A stretch of 64,000 nt of DNA from Streptomyces sp. NBC_01429 (GCF_036231945.1 NZ_CP109599.1:806001-870000), one strand, 5' to 3'. Numbered from the stretch's first letter, positions 1 through 8,700 are shown. The notes: generated by a model not told the origin, from the sequence alone. Numbers and translations: made by a program.

Positions 1-15
1 GCGCGGGCGTCGGGG

Positions 16-879
16 TCACAGGCCGTAGACCCGCCGGGCGGTCCCCGAGAACACCGCGTCGCGCTCGTCCGCGCTCAGGCCGGCCGTCACCGTACGCGCC
101 GCGTCGAGCACCGTCCCGTACGGGGCGGCCAGCCGGCACACCGGCCAGTCGGAGCCGAACATCAGCCGGCCGGGGCCGAACGCGTCGAGGGCGACGTCCC
201 CGTACGGACGCAGGTCCCCGGCCGTCCACGACTCCCACGCGGCCTCGGTGACCAGCCCGGAGAGCTTGCAGACGGTGTTGGGCTCGGCGGCCAGCGCCCG
301 GAAGTCCCCGGCCCAGGGCTCCAACGGCCCCGCCGCCACCGGCGGTTTGCCCAGATGGTCGAGGACGAAGGTCAGCCCGGGCAGCAGCCGCGCCGCCCGC
401 ACGGCGGCGGGCAGTTGGTGCGGCCGTACCAGCAGGTCGTACGCGAGCCCCGCGCCCGCGACGGCGCGCAGCCCGCGCAGCACCTCGGGGCGCAGCAGCC
501 ACTCCGGGTCGCTCTCGCCCTGGACCGGGTGGCGCACGCCGACGAGCCGGTGGCCGCCGGGGAGGGCGCGCAGGGCGGCGAGGGTGCCCGCCACGTCCGG
601 CGCGGTGAGGTCGGTCCAGCCGACGACGCCCGCGATCAGCTCACCGCCGTCGGCCACGGCGAGCAGCTCGGGGGTCTCGCCGGGGTCGGGGACGGTCTGG
701 ACGAGTACGGTGGCGCCCACCCCGGCCGCCCGCGCCTCCGGTTCCAGGTCGGCGAGGGTGAAGTTCCGGCGGAGCGGGGCCATTTCGGGGCCCGTGATCC
801 AGTCCTGGTCGCGTACGGAGAGATCCCACAGGTGGTGATGGGCGTCGAGGAGGCCGGCCGGCGGGGGCGGCGCGGTCAT
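16..879 (-). CDS. Amidohydrolase-family lactonase (L-fuconolactonase-like)
   Basis: A 287-residue TIM-barrel amidohydrolase of the amidohydro_2 type. The metal-site signature DAHHHLWD is at residues 12-19, and the later HLGKP and FGSDWP motifs hold the remaining metal and catalytic residues. Members of this group open sugar lactones such as L-fucono-1,5-lactone; that substrate is inferred from the neighbour. The ATG overlaps the stop of the upstream aldo/keto reductase as ATGA, so the two are translationally coupled: reductase makes lactone, this enzyme opens it. The family also includes 2-pyrone-4,6-dicarboxylate lactonases, so the family is surer than the sugar. No signal peptide, so cytoplasmic. 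Confidence 0.85.
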   Translation of the reverse strand: MTAPPPPAGLLDAHHHLWDLSVRDQDWITGPEMAPLRRNFTLADLEPEARAAGVGATVLVQTVPDPGETPELLAVADGGELIAGVVGWTDLTAPDVAGTLAALRALPGGHRLVGVRHPVQGESDPEWLLRPEVLRGLRAVAGAGLAYDLLVRPHQLPAAVRAARLLPGLTFVLDHLGKPPVAAGPLEPWAGDFRALAAEPNTVCKLSGLVTEAAWESWTAGDLRPYGDVALDAFGPGRLMFGSDWPVCRLAAPYGTVLDAARTVTAGLSADERDAVFSGTARRVYGL

Positions 880-1862
880 CGGACCGTCTCCCCGTCCAGC
901 AGCCCTTCGGCGCGCAGCTCGGCCCACAGGTCGTCGGGGACGGTACGCTCCGCCAGCGCGACCGCGTCCCGTATCTCCGCCGCCGAGCGCGCGCCGACCA
1001 GGACACTGGCGACGGCCGGATGGCGCAGCGGGTAGCACAGGGCCGCCGCGCGCAGCGGGATGCCGTGGCGCCGGGTGACGGCGTCCATGCGCAGGGCCCG
1101 GTCGAGCAGGGCGGGCGGGGCCGCGGTGTAGTCGTAGGTCGCGCCGGGGCGCGGGTCGGCCAGCAGCCCGGAGTTGAAGACTCCGCCGACGACGACGCTC
1201 CTGCCGCGCGCGGTCGCCTCGGGGAGCAGCTCGGTGAGCGCCGACTGGTCGAGCAGGGTGAACCGTCCGGCGCACAGGACGACATCGGCGTCGGTGTCGC
1301 GCAGGAAGCGGGTGAGCATCGCTGTCTGGTTCATCCCGGCGCCGATCGCCCCGACGACGCCTTCGGCGCGCAGCCGCTCCAGGGCCGGATACGCCTGCCG
1401 GAAGGCCGCTTCCGCGTGGTCGTCGGGGTCGTGGAGATAGACGATGTCGATCCGGTCGAGGCCGGTGCGCTCCAGGCTCTCCTCGACGCTGCGCCGTACC
1501 CCGTCGGCGCTGAAGTCCCAGACCCGGCGGTGGGTGGCCGGTACGGCGAAGCCGTGGTCGAGGTCGTCAGCGACGGGTGCGGCGCCGGCCGCGACGGGTT
1601 CGAGGAGCCGGCCTGCCTTGGTGGAGACGGTGAACTCGTCCCGGGGCCGGTCGCGCAGCGCCTCGCCGAGCCGCCGCTCGGAGAGCCCGAGGCCGTAGTG
1701 GGGCGCGGTGTCGAAGTACCGGATACCGGCGTCCCAGGCGGCGTCGACGGCGGCCGCGGCCTGCTCGGGGGCGAGCGGGGCGTAGAGGTTGCCCGTCCCG
1801 GCCGCCCCGAAGGACAGTTCCGTCACCCCGACCGCGCTGTGTCCGAGCGTGGTGTGCCGCAT
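876..1862 (-). CDS. Aldo/keto reductase (L-fucose / D-threo-aldose dehydrogenase-like)
   Basis: A 328-residue AKR-fold NAD(P)-dependent oxidoreductase. The catalytic tetrad is visible: Asp51 and Tyr56 (FDTAPHYG), Lys82 (VSTKAG) and the His of VYLHDPDD. Enzymes of this kind with the FDTAPHYGLGLSE motif oxidise L-fucose or D-threo-aldoses to lactones, which fits the coupled lactonase gene downstream. The ATG at 1862 is chosen because GGGAGG sits about 8 bases upstream; an in-frame ATG at 1895 would add 11 residues and has no ribosome site. An inverted repeat at 1893-1909 lies just upstream. The substrate is inferred. Confidence 0.85.
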   Translation of the reverse strand: MRHTTLGHSAVGVTELSFGAAGTGNLYAPLAPEQAAAAVDAAWDAGIRYFDTAPHYGLGLSERRLGEALRDRPRDEFTVSTKAGRLLEPVAAGAAPVADDLDHGFAVPATHRRVWDFSADGVRRSVEESLERTGLDRIDIVYLHDPDDHAEAAFRQAYPALERLRAEGVVGAIGAGMNQTAMLTRFLRDTDADVVLCAGRFTLLDQSALTELLPEATARGRSVVVGGVFNSGLLADPRPGATYDYTAAPPALLDRALRMDAVTRRHGIPLRAAALCYPLRHPAVASVLVGARSAAEIRDAVALAERTVPDDLWAELRAEGLLDGETVR

Positions 1863-1892
1863 CCGTGGCCTCCCGAGGTGTGTGTACCGGAT

Positions 1893-1909
1893 CATGACGA
1901 ATATTCATG
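1893..1909. promoter_or_regulatory. Inverted repeat upstream of the fucose-type operon, candidate operator
   Basis: CATGACGAATATTCATG has perfect 5-base arms (CATGA/TCATG) and an internal GAATATTC palindrome. It lies 31 bases upstream of the reductase ATG in otherwise GC-rich DNA. No regulator gene is adjacent, so the binding protein is unknown. Confidence 0.4.
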
Positions 1910-2043
1910 CACCGGCCCGACCCGTCAACACCTCTGCGGGCACTGCCGCTCACGGGTGCGGGCCCGGCGGGCCGACATGTCGCTTTCAGCCGGTCACGTG
2001 CCCGGCCACCGCCATGTGCGACCGCGTCAGGTGCGGGTGATTG

Positions 2044-2065
2044 CCGTACGGGGATTCCCGTACGG
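2044..2065 (-). terminator. Hairpin after the SpoIIE-type phosphatase gene
   Basis: A perfect 9-base stem (CCGTACGGG / CCCGTACGG) with the loop GATT lies 3 bases past the stop of the minus-strand phosphatase gene. There is no T-run, as is usual in Streptomyces. Confidence 0.55.
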
Positions 2066-2067
2066 GC

Positions 2068-4140
2068 TCATCTCGCCGGCCGGTCCGGGACGATGAACTC
2101 GCACCAGACGCATTTGCCGCTGCCCCGCGACTCCACGCCCCACCCGTCGGCCAGCTCCTCCACCAGCAGCAGCCCGCGCCCCGAGACGCCCGACGCCCCG
2201 GCGTCGCGCCGGTGCGGCAGGGCGCTGGAGCCGTCCTCGACCTCCACCCTGATCCGCCGCTCGGCCCTCGGCAGCACCCGTACGACCACGGTCGCCGCGC
2301 TCTCGGCGTGGGTCAGCGCGTTGGTGATCAGCTCGTCGGCGGCCAGCTCGATCCCGTCGGAGCGCTCCCCGGCGCCCCAGGCGCTCACCGCCGCCCTGAT
2401 CATGTGGCGCACGGTGCTCAGCGCCTGCGGATCGGCCTTGGGGACATGCTGCTGGAGCCGGCCCGCGGAGCGCTCGGGACGCGCGCCGCCCCGGCGCAGC
2501 AGCAGTACGGCGACGTCGTCCTCGCCGCCCCGCGCGTCGACCACCTCGCAGAGCCGGTCGGCCAGCGCCTGGAGATCGCGCGGCCCGTCCGCCACCAGAC
2601 CGGCCAGCAGCTGCATCCCGTCGTCGAGGTCGGCGCCCGGCTGCTCCACCAGGCCGTCGGTGTAGAGCAGCAGCGCCTGGCCGGGGTCCAGCTCGACGGT
2701 CTCCACCGGATAGTCGAGGACCCCGAAGGCCGCGGAGAGCCCCAGCGGCAGCCCGCCGGGCACCAGAACTCTGCGGCAGCTGCCGTCGGCGTCCCTGACC
2801 AGGGGGTCGACATGGCCGGCCCGGACCACCTGGACCAGTCCGGTGGTCAGGTCGGCCTCCGCGTAGACGCAGGTGGCGAAGCGGTCGGTGTCCAGTTCGT
2901 GCAGGAAGACCGAGGCGCGGGCCATCACGGTGGCCGGGGTGTGGCCCTCGGCGGCGTAGGCCCGCAGCACGATGCGGAGCTGTCCCATCACGGCGGCGGC
3001 GTGCGTGTCATGTCCCTGCACGTCCCCGATGACCGTACCGACCCGGCCGCCCGGCAGCGGGATGACGTCGTACCAGTCGCCGCCAATGTCCCGGCCGAGC
3101 CGGGCCGAGCGGTAGCGCACGGCGATCTCGGCGCCCTCGACGGCGGGGATACGGCGGGGCAGCATCGCCTGCTGGAGCCCCTCGGCCAGATCGTGTTCCT
3201 GCTCGAAGAGGACGGCGCGCTGGAGGCTCTGGGCGATGCTGCTGCCGAGGGCGACCAGCAGGTTGCGGTCCTCCGCCGTGAAGCCGCCCCTGTCCCGGTA
3301 GAGCAGCCCGAGCGCGCCGACGGGACGCGCCTGGGCGATCAGCGGGAGGTAGGCGGCCTTGTTGATGCCGAGTCCGCTGATGTGCGGCCACAACAGCGGG
3401 TAGGAGTCGGCGAACTCCTCGGCGGACTCGATGAAGCGGGGGCTGAGCGTGGTGACGACCTCGCTCATCGGGTACTCCTCGTCGGTCCTGGTCACCCGGG
3501 TCCCCGGCACGTACGAGCCCTCGGGGCCCTCCGCCACCAGATGGATGCGCCCGGCCTCCATCAGCCCCATGACCAGGCTGGTGGCGCCGAGGTGCGCCAG
3601 GCCGTGGGACGCCTTCAGCACGTCGATGACGTCCTGGACGGTCCTGGCGTGGGCGAGCGCGGCGGTGGTCCCCTCCACGACGCTCGTCCGCACCCGGCGT
3701 ACGGCGTTCAGCTCCAGCCGGGCGGTGGAGTCGGCCAGCTCCTGGGTGGCGTCGCGGACGACGCCGATGACCCGGAAGGGCCGGCCGTCCCCGTCGCGGC
3801 GGATGGCGCCCTGGGTGTGGGCCCAGTAGAGCGTCCCGTCCCGGCGGCGGATCCGCAGATACGCGCCGTAGGTCGCGCTGCCGTCCCGGAACGCCCGCTC
3901 GACCACCAGGTCCAGCCGGTTGACCTCACCGCGCGGGATCAGGGCCGCCAGGCCGCGGACCCGGCCGTCGAACTCGTCGGCGCGCAGTCCGAGGACGTCG
4001 AGGGCGGGCGCGTCCAGATGCAGGAGTCCGCTGGCGATGTCCCAGTCGAAGGTGCCCATCCGGTTGAGGGAGAGGCTGGTGACCGGCTGGACGGGCCAGT
4101 CGTCGGGAAGCGACAGGGGACCCGTTGCCCGTTCAGCCAT
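2068..4140 (-). CDS. PAS-GAF-SpoIIE phosphatase fused to an RsbW-like ATPase domain
   Basis: A 690-residue multidomain signalling protein. An N-terminal PAS region (about 25-135, with a PAC-like segment) is followed by a GAF domain (about 155-310). A PP2C/SpoIIE phosphatase domain follows (about 325-545, with DIGGDWYDV and VIGDVQGHD metal-binding motifs). At the C-terminus is a HATPase_c domain of the anti-sigma kinase type (about 565-685, N-box ADELITNALTHAE, G-box GRGLLLVEE). Such proteins control STAS anti-sigma antagonists and sigma-B-like factors in Streptomyces, with PAS and GAF sensing the input. No sigma or STAS gene is next to it, so its partner is not visible. No membrane segment. 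Confidence 0.9.
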   Translation of the reverse strand: MAERATGPLSLPDDWPVQPVTSLSLNRMGTFDWDIASGLLHLDAPALDVLGLRADEFDGRVRGLAALIPRGEVNRLDLVVERAFRDGSATYGAYLRIRRRDGTLYWAHTQGAIRRDGDGRPFRVIGVVRDATQELADSTARLELNAVRRVRTSVVEGTTAALAHARTVQDVIDVLKASHGLAHLGATSLVMGLMEAGRIHLVAEGPEGSYVPGTRVTRTDEEYPMSEVVTTLSPRFIESAEEFADSYPLLWPHISGLGINKAAYLPLIAQARPVGALGLLYRDRGGFTAEDRNLLVALGSSIAQSLQRAVLFEQEHDLAEGLQQAMLPRRIPAVEGAEIAVRYRSARLGRDIGGDWYDVIPLPGGRVGTVIGDVQGHDTHAAAVMGQLRIVLRAYAAEGHTPATVMARASVFLHELDTDRFATCVYAEADLTTGLVQVVRAGHVDPLVRDADGSCRRVLVPGGLPLGLSAAFGVLDYPVETVELDPGQALLLYTDGLVEQPGADLDDGMQLLAGLVADGPRDLQALADRLCEVVDARGGEDDVAVLLLRRGGARPERSAGRLQQHVPKADPQALSTVRHMIRAAVSAWGAGERSDGIELAADELITNALTHAESAATVVVRVLPRAERRIRVEVEDGSSALPHRRDAGASGVSGRGLLLVEELADGWGVESRGSGKCVWCEFIVPDRPAR

Positions 4141-4222
4141 GGAGACACTCTGTCATCATTTGTCGGATTTTTCGAGCGGTCCGGGCGACCCGCGGAACAT
4201 CCCCGGCACCGTGGAGTTCCGC

Positions 4223-5353
4223 TCAGCCCTGGAACGCGTCGGGGCCGACCAGGGCCTCGTCGGCCGCGGCGCCCGGCTGCTGCCCGTCGGGCAGCGGGCC
4301 GAACAGCTCGCCGTCGTTCGGTACGGAGCCGCCGTCGGCCGTTCCCGGGTCCGCCGGTTCGGCCTCCGGGGTCCGCTGCCGCTCCGCCGGCGCACGCCCA
4401 GGCGCCGAGGCGTCGGCGGAGGGTGCGGCGGACGCGGGGGCGGAGGGCTCGCCGGGGAGGAGCGCGTCCGGCGGCTTCACCACCTCGGGGTCGCTGAGGT
4501 CGGCGTCGGGCCCGTACGCCGGGAGGACCGCGGGCGCGATGTCCTCGCCGCCGTCGGTGCCGCTGCGCCGCTCCACCCAGGCGCCGTCGACGGGGTCGAC
4601 GATGACCAGACCGCCGAGGTCCTCCTCGGAGCGGTGGATGACGATGACCCGTTCGGTCCGGTAGCCCGCCCAGCGCTCGCCCCGGTACTCCACCGAGCCC
4701 TTGAAGGCGACCGGCGGTCCCAGCGGGTTCCCGGAGGCGCAGCGGACCCTCGGCAGCCCCCGGCCGTCGACCATCACGGCGGTGCCCGACTGGAGCACGG
4801 CCTGGAAGGCGGTGGCGGCCCCCGCGCGGTGGCCGTGGTCCGTCACCCGGACATCGGCCCGCAGCACGACGGGGGTCAGCGCGTGCAGGAAGTCGCGGAC
4901 GGACTCCTTGCCGATCCCGGCCGCCCGCGCGAAGGAGCGGGACTTCGCCGGGTCCTTGGACAGCAGCCGGACCTGCCGTGCCACATCGCAGCCGGTGGCG
5001 GAGGCGCCGCCGTAGAGCCCGGGGGTGGAGCCCGGCAGGGCGCGCGGTGCGGTCGGCGCCGATCCGGCTTGGCCCGCCTCCCGTCCGCTCTCCGGGGCCC
5101 CGCTGCCGGGAGCACTGCCCTGGAGGCCCCTGCTCGGCGTGGCCTTGTTCCGCGCGGCCCGGCCGCTCGGCGTGTCATCGCGCTGCGGCGCGGTGAACGG
5201 GTCGGGCCCGGCGGCGCCGGCCGGCTGGAGATACAGCTCCCTGGCATCCGACGCGTGCCCGCCGCCACCGCCGATCCCGCAGCCTGCCGTGACCAGCACT
5301 CCGGCGGACAGTGCGGCGAGCGCGGCGTACCGACGGCGGATGAGTGAGCGCAC
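4223..5353 (-). CDS. Secreted lipoprotein of unknown function
   Basis: A 376-residue protein with an N-terminal lipoprotein signal: basic start (RSLIRRR), hydrophobic stretch, and a lipobox ending VTAGC near residue 23, followed by a Gly-rich linker. The body has a low-complexity segment (about 40-120) and then a folded region, ending in a long Ala/Pro/Glu-rich tail. I do not recognise a catalytic motif. The GTG at 5353 is chosen for its GGGAG ribosome site. It has the same strand as its neighbours but is separated by about 80 bases from the phosphatase gene and about 300 from the small peptide gene. Confidence 0.8.
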   Translation of the reverse strand: MRSLIRRRYAALAALSAGVLVTAGCGIGGGGGHASDARELYLQPAGAAGPDPFTAPQRDDTPSGRAARNKATPSRGLQGSAPGSGAPESGREAGQAGSAPTAPRALPGSTPGLYGGASATGCDVARQVRLLSKDPAKSRSFARAAGIGKESVRDFLHALTPVVLRADVRVTDHGHRAGAATAFQAVLQSGTAVMVDGRGLPRVRCASGNPLGPPVAFKGSVEYRGERWAGYRTERVIVIHRSEEDLGGLVIVDPVDGAWVERRSGTDGGEDIAPAVLPAYGPDADLSDPEVVKPPDALLPGEPSAPASAAPSADASAPGRAPAERQRTPEAEPADPGTADGGSVPNDGELFGPLPDGQQPGAAADEALVGPDAFQG

Positions 5354-5607
5354 CTGGGTCTCCCGTTCTTCTTCCTCCAGGGATGTCGCTCCATATCTGC
5401 CGGACCCGCGGGGGGCCCGCAAGCCGGGCCGCCCGCGACACGCCCGGGGCCTGGACGCGGTCGGGCGGAGGGCCGTCGCCACGGGCGGAGGTGCGGTACG
5501 TCCGGCCGCACGCCGGAGTGCGGTGCGTCCGTGCTGGTCAGCCCGGCTCTGGCGCCCGGCGAACCGGTCGGCTGCGGGCCGGACGCGCGACTCGCGCGCC
5601 CGGCCGG

Positions 5608-5633
5608 GGCGCACCCGGCGGGCCGGGTGCGCC
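5608..5633 (-). terminator. Strong hairpin after the 57-residue peptide gene
   Basis: Two 12-base arms (GGCGCACCCGGC and its exact complement GCCGGGTGCGCC) are separated by two bases, 17 bases past the peptide stop. The stretch from here to 5353 shows no other clear signal. Confidence 0.65.
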
Positions 5634-5649
5634 GAGTGGGCCGGGTGGG

Positions 5650-5823
5650 TCAGTCGACGCCGGGCAGGATGTGCGGCTCGGCGAGGTCGTCCTCGTAACC
5701 GGCCAGCCTGATCGGGGCGGACCGGGCCCACACTTCGAGGTTGCCGATCTTCTCGGCTCCCCCGCGCTTGCGTTCGACTGGCTCCGCCGGACGTTCCTCG
5801 TACTGCGTGAGTTCTGGTGTCAC
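5650..5823 (-). CDS. 57-residue peptide of unknown function
   Basis: A short gene with good punctuation: AAAGGAG sits 7 bases before the GTG at 5823, and a 12-base-pair hairpin follows the stop. The product starts TPELTQYEERP, has a basic patch ERKRGG (residues 17-22), a hydrophobic/aromatic stretch with LEVWA and PIRLAGY, and an acidic C-terminus (YEDDLAEPHILPGVD). It has no Cys, no signal peptide and no membrane helix. A leader-then-core layout is conceivable, but no modification enzyme (cyclase, LanM, B/C lasso protein) is adjacent. It could instead be a small regulator or binding partner of the neighbouring SDR. Function unknown. Confidence 0.7.
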   Translation of the reverse strand: MTPELTQYEERPAEPVERKRGGAEKIGNLEVWARSAPIRLAGYEDDLAEPHILPGVD

Positions 5824-6075
5824 CGCGCACTCCTTTGTGTCGGGTAACTCTGGGACAGGTGGGTTCCGTCGCGGTGGCGCCGTTTTTCGGACGGGAACGG
5901 CCGTTGGTGGTGGGCCTGTCCCAGTGGTGCGGCCGTGAGGACGGTGGATCCCCTGCGTTGGCCGTGCACGCACCAGAGTAACCAGATGAGCGGCAGTGCG
6001 CTCTATAGGGCTCGCTTTCGGGTGATGTTCCGGCCAGTCGGCGTACTACCGGTTGGCGGACGGCGGAGTGACGGT

Positions 6076-7563
6076 CTACCAGTTGGCGGGCGCGTAGTCC
6101 TTGAGGAAGCAGCCGTAGAGGTCTTCGCCGCTCTCGCCGCGCACGATCGGGTCGTACACCCGGGCCGCGCCGTCGATCAGGTCGAGCGGGGCGTGGAAGC
6201 CCTCGTCGGCCAGCCGCATCTTGTCCGGATGCGGGCGCTCGTCGGTGATCCAGCCGGTGTCGACGGCCGTCATCAGGATCCGGTCCTTCTCGAACATCTC
6301 CTGCGCGCTGGTGCGCGTGAGCATGTTCAGCGCGGCCTTCGCCATATTGGTGTGCGGATGGCCCGCGCCCTTGTAGCCCCGGCTGAAGACGCCCTCCATC
6401 GCGGAGACGTTCACCACGTAGGCCCGCCCGGCCCCGGCGGCCATCGCCGGGCGCAGCCGGCTGATGAGGATGAACGGCGCGGTGGAGTTGCACAGCTGCA
6501 CTTCGAGCAGCTCGACCGCGTCGACCTCGGAGACCGTCTGGACCCAGCTGTTGGAGTCGTGCAGGTCGGGTACGAGTCCGCCGGCGTCGATCGCGGTGCC
6601 CGCCTCGATCCTGGCGAGCGTGGCGGAGCCGCCGACCAGGGCGAGGCCGGTGACGTCGGAGGCGCTCAGCGCCTCGGCGCCGGCGGCGGGCAGCACGGCC
6701 TGGGCGCCGCTGCCGAAGGCGCCGATGACGTGGGAGGCGGGCAGTTCGCCGGCGGGCAGCGGGGCGGACTCGGCGGCGAGGAGTTCGCGGTAGGCGCCCG
6801 GGGAGCGGCGCACCGTCTGCGCGGCGTTGTTGATCAGGATGTCGAGCGGGCCCTCGGCCGCGACGGAGTCGGCGAGGGCGACGACCTGCGCGGGGTCCCG
6901 CAGGTCGATGCCGACGATCTTGAGCCGGTGGATCCAGTCGGCGCTGTCCTCCATCGCCTTGAAGCGGCGGATCGCGTCACCGGGGAAGCGGGTGGTGATG
7001 GTGGTGTGGGCGCCGTCGCGCAGCAGCCGCAGCGCGATGTACATGCCGATCTTGGCCCGGCCGCCGGTGAGCAGCGCGCGGCGTCCCGTCAGATCCGTAC
7101 GGGCGTCCCGGCGGGCCCGGTTCTCGGCCGCGCAGGGCCGGCAGAGCTGGTGGTAGAACGCGTCGACCTCGGTGTAGCGGGACTTGCAGATGTAGCAGGA
7201 GCGCGGGCGCCGGAGGATGCCCGCGATCTCGCCCCCGGCCGAGGAGGACGGCAGCAGTCCCTGGGTCTCGTCGTCGATGCGCTCGGCGGAGCCGGTGGCA
7301 GTGGCCTCGGTGACGGCCTTGTCGTGGGCGGTCTTGGCGGCCCTGCGGTCCTGGCGGCGGCGCTGCTTGACGGTCCGGTAGATCCCGGCGGTGGCGCGCC
7401 GGACCGCGATCGCGTCGGGGTGGTCGACGTCCAGCTTGTCGAGTTCGTCGAGCACGGCCAGGCAGACGGCCATGCGCTCGGGGTCGATGCCGGGGCCGTA
7501 CGCCGGGGTCTCGCCGTGCGCCTCGGTGGCGCCGTACGCGGGGCCGTCCTCTGTCACCGTCAT
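6076..7563 (-). CDS. SDR oxidoreductase with an N-terminal zinc-ribbon domain
   Basis: A 495-residue protein. Residues 1-120 are a helical, Arg/Lys-rich region. Next comes a four-Cys zinc-binding knuckle (CYIC ... CRPC, about 122-146). A Rossmann SDR domain (about 160-490) begins with the nucleotide-binding loop LLTGGRAKIG and includes ILINNAA. The usual active-site YxxxK is altered: the Lys is present in NMAKAAL, but the residue four before it is Thr, not Tyr. The upstream Ser is kept (NVSAMEG). The sequence also carries an extra segment of about 60 residues after the NNAA strand. Proteins of this shape recur in actinomycetes, and their reaction is not known to me. Soluble. Confidence 0.8.
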   Translation of the reverse strand: MTVTEDGPAYGATEAHGETPAYGPGIDPERMAVCLAVLDELDKLDVDHPDAIAVRRATAGIYRTVKQRRRQDRRAAKTAHDKAVTEATATGSAERIDDETQGLLPSSSAGGEIAGILRRPRSCYICKSRYTEVDAFYHQLCRPCAAENRARRDARTDLTGRRALLTGGRAKIGMYIALRLLRDGAHTTITTRFPGDAIRRFKAMEDSADWIHRLKIVGIDLRDPAQVVALADSVAAEGPLDILINNAAQTVRRSPGAYRELLAAESAPLPAGELPASHVIGAFGSGAQAVLPAAGAEALSASDVTGLALVGGSATLARIEAGTAIDAGGLVPDLHDSNSWVQTVSEVDAVELLEVQLCNSTAPFILISRLRPAMAAGAGRAYVVNVSAMEGVFSRGYKGAGHPHTNMAKAALNMLTRTSAQEMFEKDRILMTAVDTGWITDERPHPDKMRLADEGFHAPLDLIDGAARVYDPIVRGESGEDLYGCFLKDYAPANW

Positions 7564-7784
7564 CGCTGTTGCCGTTCCTCGATCACTCGTGGGTCACCCG
7601 TACGCCGGAGTCCCCGTTGGGGCTTTTGTTGGCTATTGCGGCGATCCCCGCAGGTCAGGAGCATACCGACGCGCCGGGGGTCAACAAAATCCCAACATCT
7701 TATCCGGTCGGCGGGGTCCGGAGCGCCGACGGACGGCCGGGAGGGCGGGCGGACGGCGCGGCAGGCGCTCGGACGGCCCGCCGC

Positions 7785-8525
7785 TCAGCCCGGTACCTGG
7801 ACCGCGACGAACCGGGTCGTGCGGCGCAGCGCGAATCCGAGCTTCTCGTACAGCCTGACGGCGTTCGTGTTGTCGGCGGCGGCGTGCAGGAACGGGATCT
7901 CGCCGCGCTCCCTGATGCCGTCGGCGACCGCCAGGACGAGCCGGGCCGCGAGACCCTGGCCGCGGAATTCCGGGGCGGTGCAGACGGCGCTGATCTCGGT
8001 GTGGCCGTCCGGGCGCATCCGCTCCCCCGCCATCGCGGCGAGCACGCCGTCGCGCCGGATCCCCAGATACGTGCCCATCTCGATGGTGCGCGGCAGGAAC
8101 GGTCCGGGCCGGGTGCGCTCCACCAGGTCGAGGATCTCGGGCACCTCGGCCGGGCCGAGCCGTACGGCCTCGGCGTCCGGCGCGGTGGCGAGTCCGGCGT
8201 CGACGAGCTGGACGCCCTCGGCGCGGAAGGTGACCTCCCAGCCGTCCGGCACGGCGCCCAGGTATCCGGCGAGCACGATGCCTCCGCCGGGGCCCGCGAG
8301 CGCGGCGGCGTCGGCCCAGTCCGCGGCGTCGGCGTCCTCGGGCAGCGCCAGCCACGGCGAGACGTCGGGCAGGTAGCGCAGCAGCCGGCCGCGCCGCTCG
8401 GCGAGGTGCGCGTGGGCTCCGGTGAGCGCGGAGTACGCGGGCCGGTCCAGCGGGTGGGGCGCGGCGTCGGCGGAGCCCGCGGGCCGGTCCCGCGGATGCT
8501 GTACGGACTGCCGGGTACCACTCAT
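7785..8525 (-). CDS. GNAT-family N-acetyltransferase (FR47-like)
   Basis: A 246-residue protein. The C-terminal half is a GNAT fold with the acetyl-CoA loop APEFRGQGLAARLV (motif A, about 185-200) and the motif NAVRLYEKLGF near the end. The N-terminal 100 residues resemble the FR47 double-GNAT arrangement. The acceptor substrate is not indicated. The ATG at 8525 has GAGG about 9 bases upstream. It stands apart from its neighbours by about 200 bases each side, so it is probably its own transcript. Confidence 0.85.
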   Translation of the reverse strand: MSGTRQSVQHPRDRPAGSADAAPHPLDRPAYSALTGAHAHLAERRGRLLRYLPDVSPWLALPEDADAADWADAAALAGPGGGIVLAGYLGAVPDGWEVTFRAEGVQLVDAGLATAPDAEAVRLGPAEVPEILDLVERTRPGPFLPRTIEMGTYLGIRRDGVLAAMAGERMRPDGHTEISAVCTAPEFRGQGLAARLVLAVADGIRERGEIPFLHAAADNTNAVRLYEKLGFALRRTTRFVAVQVPG

Positions 8526-8663
8526 GCGCGCTGACCTCGATCGTCGACTCTTCCGGTGACAGAGGGGAAATGCGGATCTCCGGCGCTCTATTCCCGGCGT
8601 CCGGCCACCGGGACGGATTCCCCGCTCCCGCGTCCCGGGCCGCGCCCGTCCGGGCGCGCGGGT

Positions 8664-8700
8664 GGCCCCGGTCCGTTGCGGGGAGGCAGGGACCGGGGCC
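8664..8700 (-). terminator. Hairpin downstream of the GH2 gene
   Basis: Perfect 11-base arms, GGCCCCGGTCC and GGACCGGGGCC, are separated by 15 bases. The hairpin begins 16 bases past the stop of the minus-strand GH2 gene. Confidence 0.6.

Noticed and set aside
5650..5823. The small peptide as a lasso-peptide precursor
   Set aside because: The pattern LAGYEDD with an acidic residue near position 7-8 looks superficially right. However, the usual Thr at the second-last leader position is absent, and no B, C or E genes lie nearby.
7655..7690. Possible promoter TTGTTG - 16 - TATGCT before the SDR gene
   Set aside because: The -35 matches the consensus at only three positions, and a better TTGACC box has a spacer of only 13 bases.
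5935..8376. Long open frame on the plus strand antisense to the SDR and GNAT genes
   Set aside because: Its translation has no family features and is rich in Arg, Gly and Val from antisense GC-rich codons. The minus-strand proteins show clear domains. Many similar long antisense frames elsewhere were discarded for the same reason.
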